64,000 nucleotides of DNA from Sphaerosporella brunnea (lineage: Eukaryota; Ascomycota; Pezizomycetes; Pezizales; Pyronemataceae), in NCBI GenBank assembly GCA_008704415.1, contig VXIS01000007.1, forward strand, positions 62,001-126,000. Reading direction: 5' to 3'. Both the position numbers and the translations under genes were made by a program. A model generated the notes under the pieces. The model saw nothing but the letters and a program-made list of their open reading frames with translations, searched no databases and had not been told where the DNA came from. This document shows, piece after piece, positions 55,414 through 64,000 of the stretch. Positions within the stretch are counted from its first letter, which is position 1; each line of letters starts with the position of its first letter.

Positions 55414-56481
55414 ATGTCCACGCACCGCGACTCCTCCCACCGGCGCTCGCGCCACCGATACACCAACTCGCGCTCGCTCTCCCCGCGCCGTTCTCCCTCT
55501 CGGCGGCACCGCACAGATGACAAAGACTCTCGCTCACGTCACCGCAAGCGCGCACGGTCGCCGTCACCCACCGACCCACTCCCTCTGAACGCATCACGCA
55601 TCAGTACACGCGACCACGACTTCCTGTCCCCGATCTTTGCCTCCTACCTCCAAATCCAAAAGAACCTATCGCTTACCTCCCTCGACACACGCGAAGCCAA
55701 AGGCCGCTTCAAAAGCTTCGTCTCGCACTAGTGAGTCCCATCACCACCACCCCCTTTTTCATCTCCAGTCCCCCAATGCCCCAAAAGCAGCCAGAGACTA
55801 ATGGTCAGTAATCGCGGCGAGTTAGCGAGGGGATGGTATGAGCGAGTAACGACAGCCCAACGGAGCGGACGAGCGCCCTTACCGCCGGCACCACTGCAAC
55901 CTCAATCCCCAGAAGCCGCTGCCTCGGAATCGGACTCAGATTCGGATGACGACTTCCTGCCGCCCCTTCCGGGGCAAGAAAAGAAGCATCGCCGCCATGG
56001 ACCAAGCGCACCAAACACCTCCGAGCTTGCGCTACAGAGCGAGGTCGCGGCCGAAGACGCGGAGCTGGCGCGCGCAGACCTCCGGTATCATCGCAAGGCG
56101 GATCGGAGGGCGCAGAAGGAGGCCTTGGAGGAGATTGTTCCCCGCGCGGAACCTGGTACGAAGGAGCGGCAGTTGGAGAAGAAGAAGGAGCTTGCTGAAA
56201 AGATGCGGGGTTTCCGAGAGCGGTCGCCCGGGGGCGAGATTGATGATGCGACGCTGATTGGGGGCGGGGATGGAGAGTCTTTTGCGCAGAAGAAGGCGGC
56301 ATTGGAGAGGAAAAAGAATGAGCGCGAGTTGAGACGGGAGCAGCTGCTCAAAGCTAGAATTGCGGAGAGAGAGGAGCGGGTGCAGGGGATGAGGGAGAAG
56401 GAAGAGAGGACTATGGCCATGCTCAAGGCGTTGGCCGAGAGCAGGTTTGGGGGAGGCGGTGCGGGCAGGGCAGCGGTGTAG
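55414..56481 (+). CDS. RS-rich protein, SCI1/NKAPD1-like
   Basis: Two exons (55414-55730, 55809-56481) give 329 aa. Residues 1-55 are Arg/Ser/His-rich (RRSRHRYTNSRSLSPRRSPS), like splicing-associated proteins. A conserved block spans the intron: DHDFLSPIFASYLQIQKNLS, TREAKGRFKSFVSH, then after splicing YNRGELARGWYERVTTAQ. This resembles the domain of plant SCI1 and animal NKAPD1 proteins, which act in the nucleus, though I hold the family link only moderately. The second half has an acidic SDSDSDDDF stretch and a long charged coiled coil (residues about 190-320, KERQLEKKKELAEKMRGF and QKKAALERKKNERELRREQL). A role in RNA processing is inferred. Confidence 0.7.
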
Positions 56482-56704
56482 TCTCAATTCAATGTCACAT
56501 GCGACGGGAATCGGGTTTTTGGATATAATACACGAGTATCCAACCAAAAGTTGCAGTGTATTCCGCCTCAGTATATTGTACAATCCGTCGCGAACTCCAA
56601 ACGCTGCAAAAAGAAAAAAAGAAAAAAAAGCAATCGAAATCAAGCAATTCATAAACACATCAACGCATCACTTTTCATGGATCATCAACATAAGCATCCC
56701 ACAT
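56482..56704. other. Convergent intergenic spacer
   Basis: No gene; an A-rich tract at 56600-56630. Confidence 0.5.
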
Positions 56705-58144
56705 CTACAGCTCGCTATCCGCAGCGAACCCCTCGCGCTTCGGGTGCTTTGGCGCGTGCATTCCCAACGTCTCGGTCACTTTGACGGCGGTGACAGAGAC
56801 GGGCTCCGGCTCTGGGTGCGCGAACTTCATGTCGAAGACTCCCTTGCCCTCGATGATGTCGGGTACCCGCTTCGTCGGCCACAAGGACTCCTTGATGAGC
56901 TTTTTGTACCCGTTGACAGCCTCGAAGAGGTCGCTCTTGAGGACGTATTCGTTGTCGCCGTGGGCAGTGAGGATGCTGCAAGTATCGCCGTCAGCGAGCA
57001 AACACAACCAACCGTGAGGACAGGATAGGGAAACCTACGATCCAGGTCCGTAGAGATACTTCTTGTGGTCGCCCTTAAGGTTCGGCACATCGGTGCCATA
57101 CGAGCACACGGTGAGCTCAAAGCCCTCAACATCGTAATCCAGCTCTACCGGGCCGTAGGCCACATCCATAAACTCTAACCTGACGCCCTCGATACCCTTA
57201 ACCGCATCCTTAATCATGACAATCGTCTCGTCAAGGTCTCCGGCGACTCGTACCGCCACATCCGCCTTCGCAAACGCCGGGATAACGTTTGGCGCGACCC
57301 CACCGTCGATACGGCCGATGTTTAGGGTGCTCTCACCCAGCAGGTCGCTGCCGGGAAGGTGCAGATCATCCAGTCTCGCCAGGGCCTTAATCAGATGCGA
57401 ATTCGCGTTGATGCCCAGATGGGGATATCCCGAATGGCTTGCCTTCCCCTGGCTGACAACCGAGAACAGCAGAATCCCCTTGTGTCCCTTCGCCAGCTTC
57501 AGCTCGGTTGGTTCACCGAAGATAACGCTCTTCCACCCGACGCCGAGGTGGTTGGCAGCCTTCATGCCGTCACCACTGAGCTCTTCGCCTACCACGTACA
57601 ACATCGCCACGTCCCCCTCGTGCAACACTCCATCCTTAACCAGTTCCCGCACCGCTGTGATCTGCGCCGCAACACTTCCCTTCGCATCGTTACTCCCGCG
57701 GCCGTAGATAGTGCTGACGGCCGCCTTGTACGGAATAAACGGCGGCACGGTATCGATATGGCTAGTAATGAGGGTATGGGTAGTTCTGTTCTTGCCCACA
57801 TAGGCGAACACGTTTAAGCGGTCGCCCTTAAACCCGCCGACGGCCTGCGTCTCAACCGTGAAGTTGTTCGTCGTGAGGAAATCCGCCAGCCATACGGCGA
57901 CCGCGTGTTCATTACCAGTAACAGACGGGATCTCGACCAGCGAGCGGTGCAGCGACAATACCGGCGACGCTGCGATCGGGTCTGCCAGGTTTTTGAGGAA
58001 TTGAGGGAGGTGCACGCGGTCGCGTAGCGACGAGATGCTGTCGCCGTAGGAGTGCAGCGCGGACTTGACGCCAGACGGGATCGCGAAGGGGAGCTGCACC
58101 GCGTTCGCGGACGCGATGAGCAAAAGCGCAGAGGTGAGCTTCAT
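56705..58144 (-). CDS. Secreted M20 metallopeptidase
   Basis: Two exons (58144-57039, 56975-56705), joined by a 63-nt GTAGGT-CAG intron, give 458 aa. Residues 1-15 (MKLTSALLLIASANA) are a signal peptide. Zinc and catalytic motifs of the M20A (carboxypeptidase/ArgE-like) family are present: ITSHIDTVPPFIPY, with His ligand and Asp; GRGSNDAKGSVAA, with the bridging Asp; VVGEELSGDG, with the catalytic Glu pair; FGEPTELKLAKGHKGI; and ILTAHGDNEYVLKS near the C terminus with the last His ligand. The dimerisation-lid region begins about SHSGYPHLGINAN. One sequon (NRT) is seen. It likely releases C-terminal residues from peptides outside the cell or in the vacuole. Divergent from SLD5. Confidence 0.92.
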
Positions 58145-58397
58145 GATTACTTTTGTGGTGTGTTTTTTTGTTTTTTTTTTTCGTCGTCGATGTTTCCGCC
58201 AGAAGGAAAACGGGGAGGTCGATGTACTTTATGTAAACCCTCCCCCCAACCACCGCTGATGACGCAACCGTAGTAATGATCCGGCTTCCTGCAAACAAAC
58301 CAGCAGCAACCCATCTCCATCGCACACGTTACACACACGCGACACGTCTTCTCCTCGGAACCAATCAATTCTCCCCAATCAACAACAAAACCCCAGA
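58145..58397. promoter_or_regulatory. Shared divergent promoter of M20 peptidase and SLD5
   Basis: Only 253 bp separate the two start codons. It contains T-rich and CACACG-type sequence on either side of a GATGACGCAACCG stretch, but no clear TATA box. Co-regulation is possible but functionally unexpected. Confidence 0.5.
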
Positions 58398-59134
58398 ATG
58401 TCAGCGATGGATATCGACGACATCCTACAGGAATTCGATTCCGGGTCGCAGCAGGCGTCCAGCGCAGGCGATCTCAGCGCCCTAACAACCGCCTGGATCG
58501 CAGAGCGTTCCGCGCCCGAAATCCTACCCTTCGAGCATGCGATACTAGAGCGTCTCACCGAGCGGATCCGCCAGCAAATCGAGCTTGTAGAGACCGAGAC
58601 CGGCAATATGGATCCGCAGGCAAACTTCCGGTTGATACTGCTGCAGACGGAGCTGGAGCGCGTGAAGTACCTGGTTCGTGCGTATCTACGAGTACGGATT
58701 AACAAGGTCTCCCCCCCCCATACCACCCGGCTGCTGCTAGGAGGTTGCTGATAGGAGAGTGAGAGTAGATCGACAAATACTCCTTCCACATACTAAGCAC
58801 ACCCTTACGCTCCCGTCTTGCGCCGTCGGAGCTGGCATACCTAAAATCGCACCTGGCGCTGCTAAATAACCATTACGTATCCTCGTTCCTTCGCAACTTC
58901 CCGGAGCAGCTGCGGAGGCTGGACGACACCGCCGGTGGAATATCCATGGTCGAAGAGCCAGATCTTGATTCGGCCGTGTTTTGTCGTGTGGTTAAGAGGA
59001 TCTCCGATGAGGAGGCCACTGTGAGGATTCCCGGCACGGACACCGAGTTCAGACTCGCGCTGGGGGATGTATATGTTGTGCGCTACAGCGCTGTGAGGCA
59101 GTTTGTGGAGAAGGGTGAGGTAGAGTTAATATAG
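58398..59134 (+). CDS. SLD5: GINS complex subunit Sld5
   Basis: Sld5 is one of four GINS subunits that join Cdc45 and Mcm2-7 in the replicative CMG helicase. Two exons (58398-58706, 58769-59134), joined in phase 0 across a C-rich 62-nt intron, give 224 aa, the family's usual length. The alpha-helical domain shows ALTTAWIAERSAPEILPFEH and RLILLQTELERVKYLVRAYL, continuing after splicing as IDKYSFHILSTPLRSRLAP and HYVSSFLRNFPE. The C-terminal beta domain has FCRVVKRISDEEATV and GDVYVVRYSAVRQFVEKGEVELI. MSAMDIDDILQEF at the start matches fungal Sld5 proteins; a second ATG lies three codons later. Confidence 0.95.
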
Positions 59135-59488
59135 AGCATTTTGGGCTGGGTGGGTAACGGCGTTATTGGGAGTTGTGTATATCTTGTGGCGGGTGCTTGA
59201 TTTCTGTGCATTTGACTGGCGGTCTAGTAAATATATCTTGGATACGATCAAAAATCTACGGCATTGGGTGTTTCACCGGCACGAAGCATCTGACAATGGA
59301 CGAGAGAGGCAGCCGCTGTGATATAGACTATTGGAAAAGACTGACCTGACCGTTCACCACATCTACAGGAGCGGCAGTCCACCCAACGGACGCCAAGAAC
59401 AAACGAAAACGAGCGCATAAAAGCAATAGAAGCCACCATCATGCAATGAAATAACCCTTTAGAGCTCCGCCCAGATATAGCCACAATC
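59135..59488. other. Convergent intergenic region
   Basis: 3' flanks of SLD5 and AIM21; no other signal. Confidence 0.6.
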
Positions 59489-62360
59489 CTAACCCTCCTT
59501 ATTGACCCTCTTCTCGACCTTCCCCTCACTCACCTTCTCCGGCTCCTTCAGCTCCTCGTCAGCCACCGATTCGGGGGTGGCTTTGGGCGCTTCGACTTCC
59601 TCCGCCGTGGGCGCCACTGCGTCCTCGGGGTGCTCGCCGGTGAGAATGGCGGTGGTGTTGCCATCCTCCGCAGCTACTGACTTTTCCTCCTCAACACCAG
59701 TCTTTACTTCCTCAGACTTTGGCTCAGAAGCAGCTTCCGTGGCCGGTACCTCCTGCTCTCCGGTCCCGGCCGCGCTGGGAAGGGTAGTTGTGGCTACAGA
59801 CTCGGTCGCTGCGGTCGGCACTTTCTTCTCCTCCTTCTCCTCCACTGGGCTTCCGGAGGAGACATTATCATCCTTGGGGACAACCAGAGTGTCTCCCTTG
59901 GAAACGGGGCGCGCAGGCTTTTCTGACACTGGATTAACCAATACCGCGTCCAAGTCTGTATCGAGAGTAAACACAGTCCAAACGCCAACGATCTCGCTGC
60001 CCTTCGGCACCTCAACGGCGGCGGCTGACTTCTCTTCCTTGGTAGGCAGCTTGCGTCCTTTCGGTCCGCGAGCTCTCGACTTCCTAACGTCGGTGAGAGT
60101 CTCTTCCTTAGCCGGCGCGGCCAGCGCCTTTTCCTCCTTCTTCTCCTCTTTCTTTGGCGGCGCCATAGGTCCAAGTTTGAGCCTCGATTCCAAATCACCC
60201 AGAAAGCCTGCCTTCAGTGCCGCAATCTTTCCTCGAGAGGGCACCGGAGGCTTCGGCTTCGGCTCCGGGGGATCTTCAGGCTGGGCCTTGACGAAGCTAG
60301 CAAGCTTGCCAATCGGTCGAGCTGGAACATTGGGCTTGGGCCGATCAGGAATGGCTGGTGGTGCCTTCTTTTCAGGAGCTACAGCCGCGGACTCCGATTG
60401 CTCATGGATAGTTGCTGGCGCAACCTTCTTCTCGCGGTTAGGTCGGGTAGGAACAATGGGCTTGGCAGGAACGGTAGGCTTGGAAGTCGAAGGCTCGATT
60501 GGGGCGCTGGTGGTCGGGCGGGCAGTGGGTTCCGGGACAGCAGCGATATCTCCAGTGGTGACCCTCTCTTTCTCCGAAGCTGGCACTTCTTCATCATCGA
60601 GCTCCTCTTGAAGGTCTTGCGAGGGAGGAACTTCCTCCCAGATATCATTGCTAGGGAACTTCTTCTTCGAAGTACCTCTCCTAGAAGTAGAGCTCTCGGG
60701 AGTTTGTCTGTCGGTGTCAATGTTCTTGTGGAGACGGTGAAGTCTCTCGTCCTCGGGCAAGTCCTTCAAGTCAAGATGGTAATCATCGACCTTCCTGGCC
60801 GCCTCCTTCTCCTTGCGTTCGTACTCTTGCTCGTCGCCAGGCTCATAGTGCTCGTGAGGCTGGCCTCTGATGTACTGCAGCTTGGGTTCGTTCTCGCTCT
60901 TCTTCCTTGGTTTCTCCTCCTGGTGATCATACTCTTCCGCCGTTTCCTCCAACTTAACTTCTCCGGGAGGTGGTGTCTCGATTTCAGCTTCCAGCTGAGC
61001 ATGTTCCGGCGCCTCCTCCCAGACGTCGTTGGAAGGGAACCGGTGTTCGCTCATGCCGGGGCGTTTGAGCTTCTCGACAACCGGGTTCTTAGGCACCTCC
61101 TCGTCGTCAGACTCGGGGAAGAGTGGTTTTGCGTTCTCGTCGGCGGGAGAGAGGGGCTCATAGGGTGTCCGGTCGTAAGGAGTATGAGTATGCGACGTTC
61201 GGCGAGAATCCCGTGATTCAAGGCCATTCTTTTCGAACTTGGTAGAAAGGGCCAAAGAGGCTCCCTCAACGTCTCCAAGGACGCTGGCAGGCCTACTCCG
61301 AGGATGTCTAGGGGTATAACTTGGAGTGTAGACGGCTGCCTGCATGTATTGTGACTGTTGCCTCTTTTGAACCTCGTCCTCCGCCAGGATGGAGTACTGC
61401 TCTCCCGCCTCTTCTTCGTCATCCTCATCCGGATGATGTGAAGGAGCACGGGATGTCGCATTGTCAGAGTTACCACGGCGGAAGTAACCAGGCCCGTGTG
61501 CAGGGTCTTCGACGTGGATCACGTTGTCCTCCTCATCCTGGATTTCGTGGTGTCCGTCCACAGAGATTCGCTTGGAATCTCTGGTCAACACCGGTGACTG
61601 AGAACGGGACTGGGAACGAGACAGTGCCTGGGTGTATGAGTCACTGGCAAGATACGCCAGCTCTTCGTCAGGGACACCACACTCACTCTCGTCTACGCCA
61701 ACACCAGGCGAGGGAGAGTGGGCTACAACCGCATTGAGGTCACTGGAGCTCATGCCTAGATATTGATGAGTCTCCGGAGCCCCTCAAGGTGGGGGGGGGG
61801 GGGGAGGGGTGGGGAGGATAGGCAAGGTGGAAAAGCTCGGGGCAAAGCATACTGTACGGTGTTTCTCTCCTGTTCGAGCCATAGGCTCCCTCGTCCATTT
61901 CCCATTCCTCGCGGTAGACATGCTTCTTCCTGCTGTTGCTGGGAGTTTCACTAGGGGTCGGGGCTTGAACGTCGCCCGCGTTGGGATACATCGGAACTCG
62001 CCGGCCGATCTGTGGAATGCCTTCCTTTCCTTCGGTAGGGAGCTTGGAAATGCTCGAAGTAGCCGGAACGGAGGCTTGTTCGGTCGCAGCTTTCTCGCTA
62101 TCGGTCTTGGGGGGTGCTGCGGGACGACTCGGGAGTGCAACGGGAGCGTGAAGTTCGGTGGAAGAAGGTATAGTCTTTACAGCTGGCTCAGGCTCTGGGG
62201 AGGGGGAAGGCGAGGGAAGGCCACTGTCTGATGACTTGGCAGTTCTGGCCGCCGGACGAGGCGGGATAGCTGGCGTCGACAGTGAGGCGGCGGCCGGAGG
62301 TTGTGGTGTTTTGGACCTCACAGGGCGGGGCGGTACAGACGGCGGAGCTTGAGACGCCAT
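59489..62360 (-). CDS. AIM21: Aim21 family actin-regulatory protein
   Basis: Aim21 binds Tda2 and controls barbed-end actin assembly at endocytic patches in yeast. Two exons (62360-61853, 61755-59489) give 924 aa. The intron is 97 nt with a GTATGC donor. The N terminus is Pro-rich (PPSVPPRPVRSKTPQ), offering SH3-type ligands. Two similar blocks, HRFPSNDVWEEAPEH and KKFPSNDIWEEVPPS, are repeated. The family core lies at about residues 615-690: PPAIPDRPKPNVPARPIGKL, SFVKAQPEDPPEPKPKPPVP and GKIAALKAGFLGDLESRLKL. The rest is long, Glu/Lys-rich and probably disordered, ending in a low-complexity Ala/Glu region (EEKSVAAEDG). The intron carries a run of 14 C on the coding strand, an unusual polypyrimidine tract. 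Confidence 0.9.
61789..61805. repeat. G-run inside the AIM21 intron
   Basis: About fourteen consecutive G on the plus strand, broken only near the edge. On the coding strand it forms a C-run upstream of the CTAG acceptor. Confidence 0.85.
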
Positions 62361-64000
62361 TGTGGGTGTATGTGAAAGGTATTGCGTTCGAAAAGTTGGA
62401 CAATGGGTTCAGATACAAAAGAAGATTGATTTTTTTTCAAAGCTCTTTGGTGAGCGTTCCTGTATGAAAGACAGGAGCACAGACCGGACGGCGGAGTAGA
62501 TAGAGAATGGGAGGCGGACGAGGGGCAGCCACGATACCTAAGCACTTTATACTCCCTACCTCTCACCTCCTTGCTCGAGCAGCTGCTTGCCAATGCCAGG
62601 CATTGCCAGCCGCCGATAAACGCAAGCGGAACCAGCATCCATTTTCCGATGACGGCCCAAGCAAGTCATGGGGACATGGCGTGCAGCCAGGCACCGCCAG
62701 CGGAGGTGCAAATCTAGCTCGAAGCAGACAAGAATTGGCGTTTTTTTTTTTTTTTTTTTTTTCTTTTGGGGGGGGGGGGGGGCGCAGAATCGTCAACGGC
62801 GATTCTTTGAGCTGTACTCGTACGGCCAAAGGATTTTGTCTTGTCAGACTTGCAAGCTTGGAGGGAGGAGGGATGGGGGATGACGTTTGGGGCTTTCAAG
62901 GTGTGTGGAGGATCGTCGTTCAGTTCCATGTCCGCCGCAGGCAAGAAGGCGCAACAAACTGTACTAGAGTACGCAGTAACAGCATCAGAACTGCTGCCGG
63001 CTTTGCGGGGTTGTTGGATTGGCTCTCATCACATCAGAATGGATACCTAGGTAGCCATCATGGCATCCTCACAGCAAACCAAACAAAACAAACCATGATT
63101 AGATGACAGAGAGAGATGGCGTCCTCATCCGCCCTTGATGGTGGTGATCGTCCAAAATCGCTCGCTCAATCATCCTCAACACCAGCTCATGCCCGCCTGG
63201 AGGGCTGCGCCAGCTGCAGCCGGTAAAAAAAGAAATAAAAAAAAACTGCATGCGCAACCCGCGCCCACCACTTATTACGGCGAGCCATCTCGTAACGAGC
63301 CCATTGGCTGGTCCATGTCTCGAGGAAAGTCCGGGTAAAGCTGCCATTGAACGGCAAGCTGGATTGGTGGTGCTACGAGGTACAAGTCGGTACTCGACAC
63401 ACCTCATGCCATGCTGTGCAGGTTAACCACGGACGTCCACAGTCCGCGGGGTTGGTTTGAACGAACTGCGTTCCAGAAAGAGTCTAGAAAACACTTGTCG
63501 AATCCTACACTGCATCGGTAGTTTGATCGATCTTAAAGCAAACGACCGAGGGGATGCGGGGTCATTTCTAATAGGAAGAACTCGCGGTCGATGTGACAAG
63601 AAAGAGCGTTCCTTCCCCGCTGGCAGGTCTTGCGATTTCTTACTAGTGATTTCTGAACCGTCGAGACACTGTAGAGAGAGGGTCCCTTGGCTATCGCAGA
63701 TCTACCTCGGACCATTCGATCATTCCACATGGTGGACAGGTACTACTTATGTAACTACCGGCTGCATCAACTCAACCTGTGCATCCAGCAGGAAATTCCA
63801 AGCATAACAGCAGCAATTCATTTTTTTTGAAGCACACCCACACAGAACATCCCAATACGGTTGATAAAACATGTAGGACAATGCTGGACAGGAAAAAAAA
63901 AACAAAAAACCCATAAACCTATGATCATTGCCGCCAGAATTCGAAGGTCATAAGAAGTGTACAGCAAGAGAAACAGCCGCCGGCATTTCGCATATCGCGT
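62361..64000. other. Terminal region without a supported gene
   Basis: Upstream flank of AIM21. A T22-CTTTT-G15 compound tract lies at 62741-62782. Open frames on both strands (for example 62507-63106) depend on this tract and show no family resemblance. 63100-64000 holds nothing I can identify. Confidence 0.5.
62741..62782. repeat. Compound T-run/G-run
   Basis: 22 T, then CTTTT, then 15 G. Seen directly; exact lengths may be unreliable in assembly. Confidence 0.9.

Noticed and set aside
59502..61216. Long plus-strand frames opposite AIM21
   Set aside because: Low-complexity Ser/Gly/Leu translations that mirror the Glu/Lys/Pro-rich AIM21 coding strand; no independent motif.
1..64000. tRNA, rRNA, CRISPR, prophage or bacterial operon signals
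   Set aside because: No cloverleaf with A/B boxes, no regular spacer array and no Shine-Dalgarno-led gene runs. Everything fits a fungal nuclear contig.

Overview
The window looks like nuclear DNA of a filamentous ascomycete (Pezizomycotina). Coding regions are split by short GT-AG introns, mostly about 50-65 nt. Gene content fits: a Pth11/fungal-rhodopsin-like receptor, fungal GDS1, AIM21, VPS62 and OMS1 homologues, a GPI-type wall protein and a fungal-type DNMT5. Species and class cannot be fixed from sequence alone. I see no rRNA, tRNA, CRISPR array, prophage or bacterial-style operon.

Layout. 0.9-1.4 kb: DIB1 (U5 snRNP). 3.2-3.7 kb: a small secreted GPI-type protein. 5-12 kb: a 2198-aa DNMT5-type protein (cytosine methyltransferase, SNF2 ATPase and RING in one chain), with a PCNA-binding (PIP) box near its N terminus. 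13.4-16.0 kb: a RING-finger protein with a SUMO-interaction-like motif, convergent with an acidic orphan. 16.9-19.2 kb: two tandem secreted proteins built from six copies of one six-cysteine module. 19.5-21.1 kb: a seven-helix receptor with two microexons.

About 21.3-26.9 kb, 30.7-32.1 kb, 35.8-36.3 kb and 43.4-46.0 kb form an accessory, transposon-rich landscape. It holds a damaged piggyBac transposase, three or four minus-strand LINE 3' ends, TA-flanked MITEs, a Tc1-like element with a same-TIR element nested in it, and two members of a TIR family with 9-10 bp target duplications (Mutator-like). A broken membrane-protein gene lies beside this zone.

Genes resume between and after these islands: a two-exon secreted protein (29.7 kb), a 713-aa four-helix membrane protein (32.9-35.2 kb), VPS62-like (37-38.8 kb), a WSC/Mid2-like single-pass protein (41.7-43 kb), a fructosyl-amino-acid-oxidase-like flavoenzyme (46.6-48.1 kb), GDS1-like (49-50.2 kb), OMS1-like (52.5-53.8 kb), a TRAPPC12-like gene with an apparent frameshift (54.2-55.0 kb), an RS-rich protein (55.4-56.5 kb), a secreted M20 peptidase divergent from GINS subunit SLD5 (56.7-59.1 kb), and AIM21 (59.5-62.4 kb). 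These are mostly unlinked housekeeping functions. The biologically most striking items are DNMT5 with its replication-clamp motif, the six-cysteine secreted module family, and the layered transposons. Exon boundaries are read from consensus splice sites plus reading-frame and family continuity; none is confirmed by RNA data.
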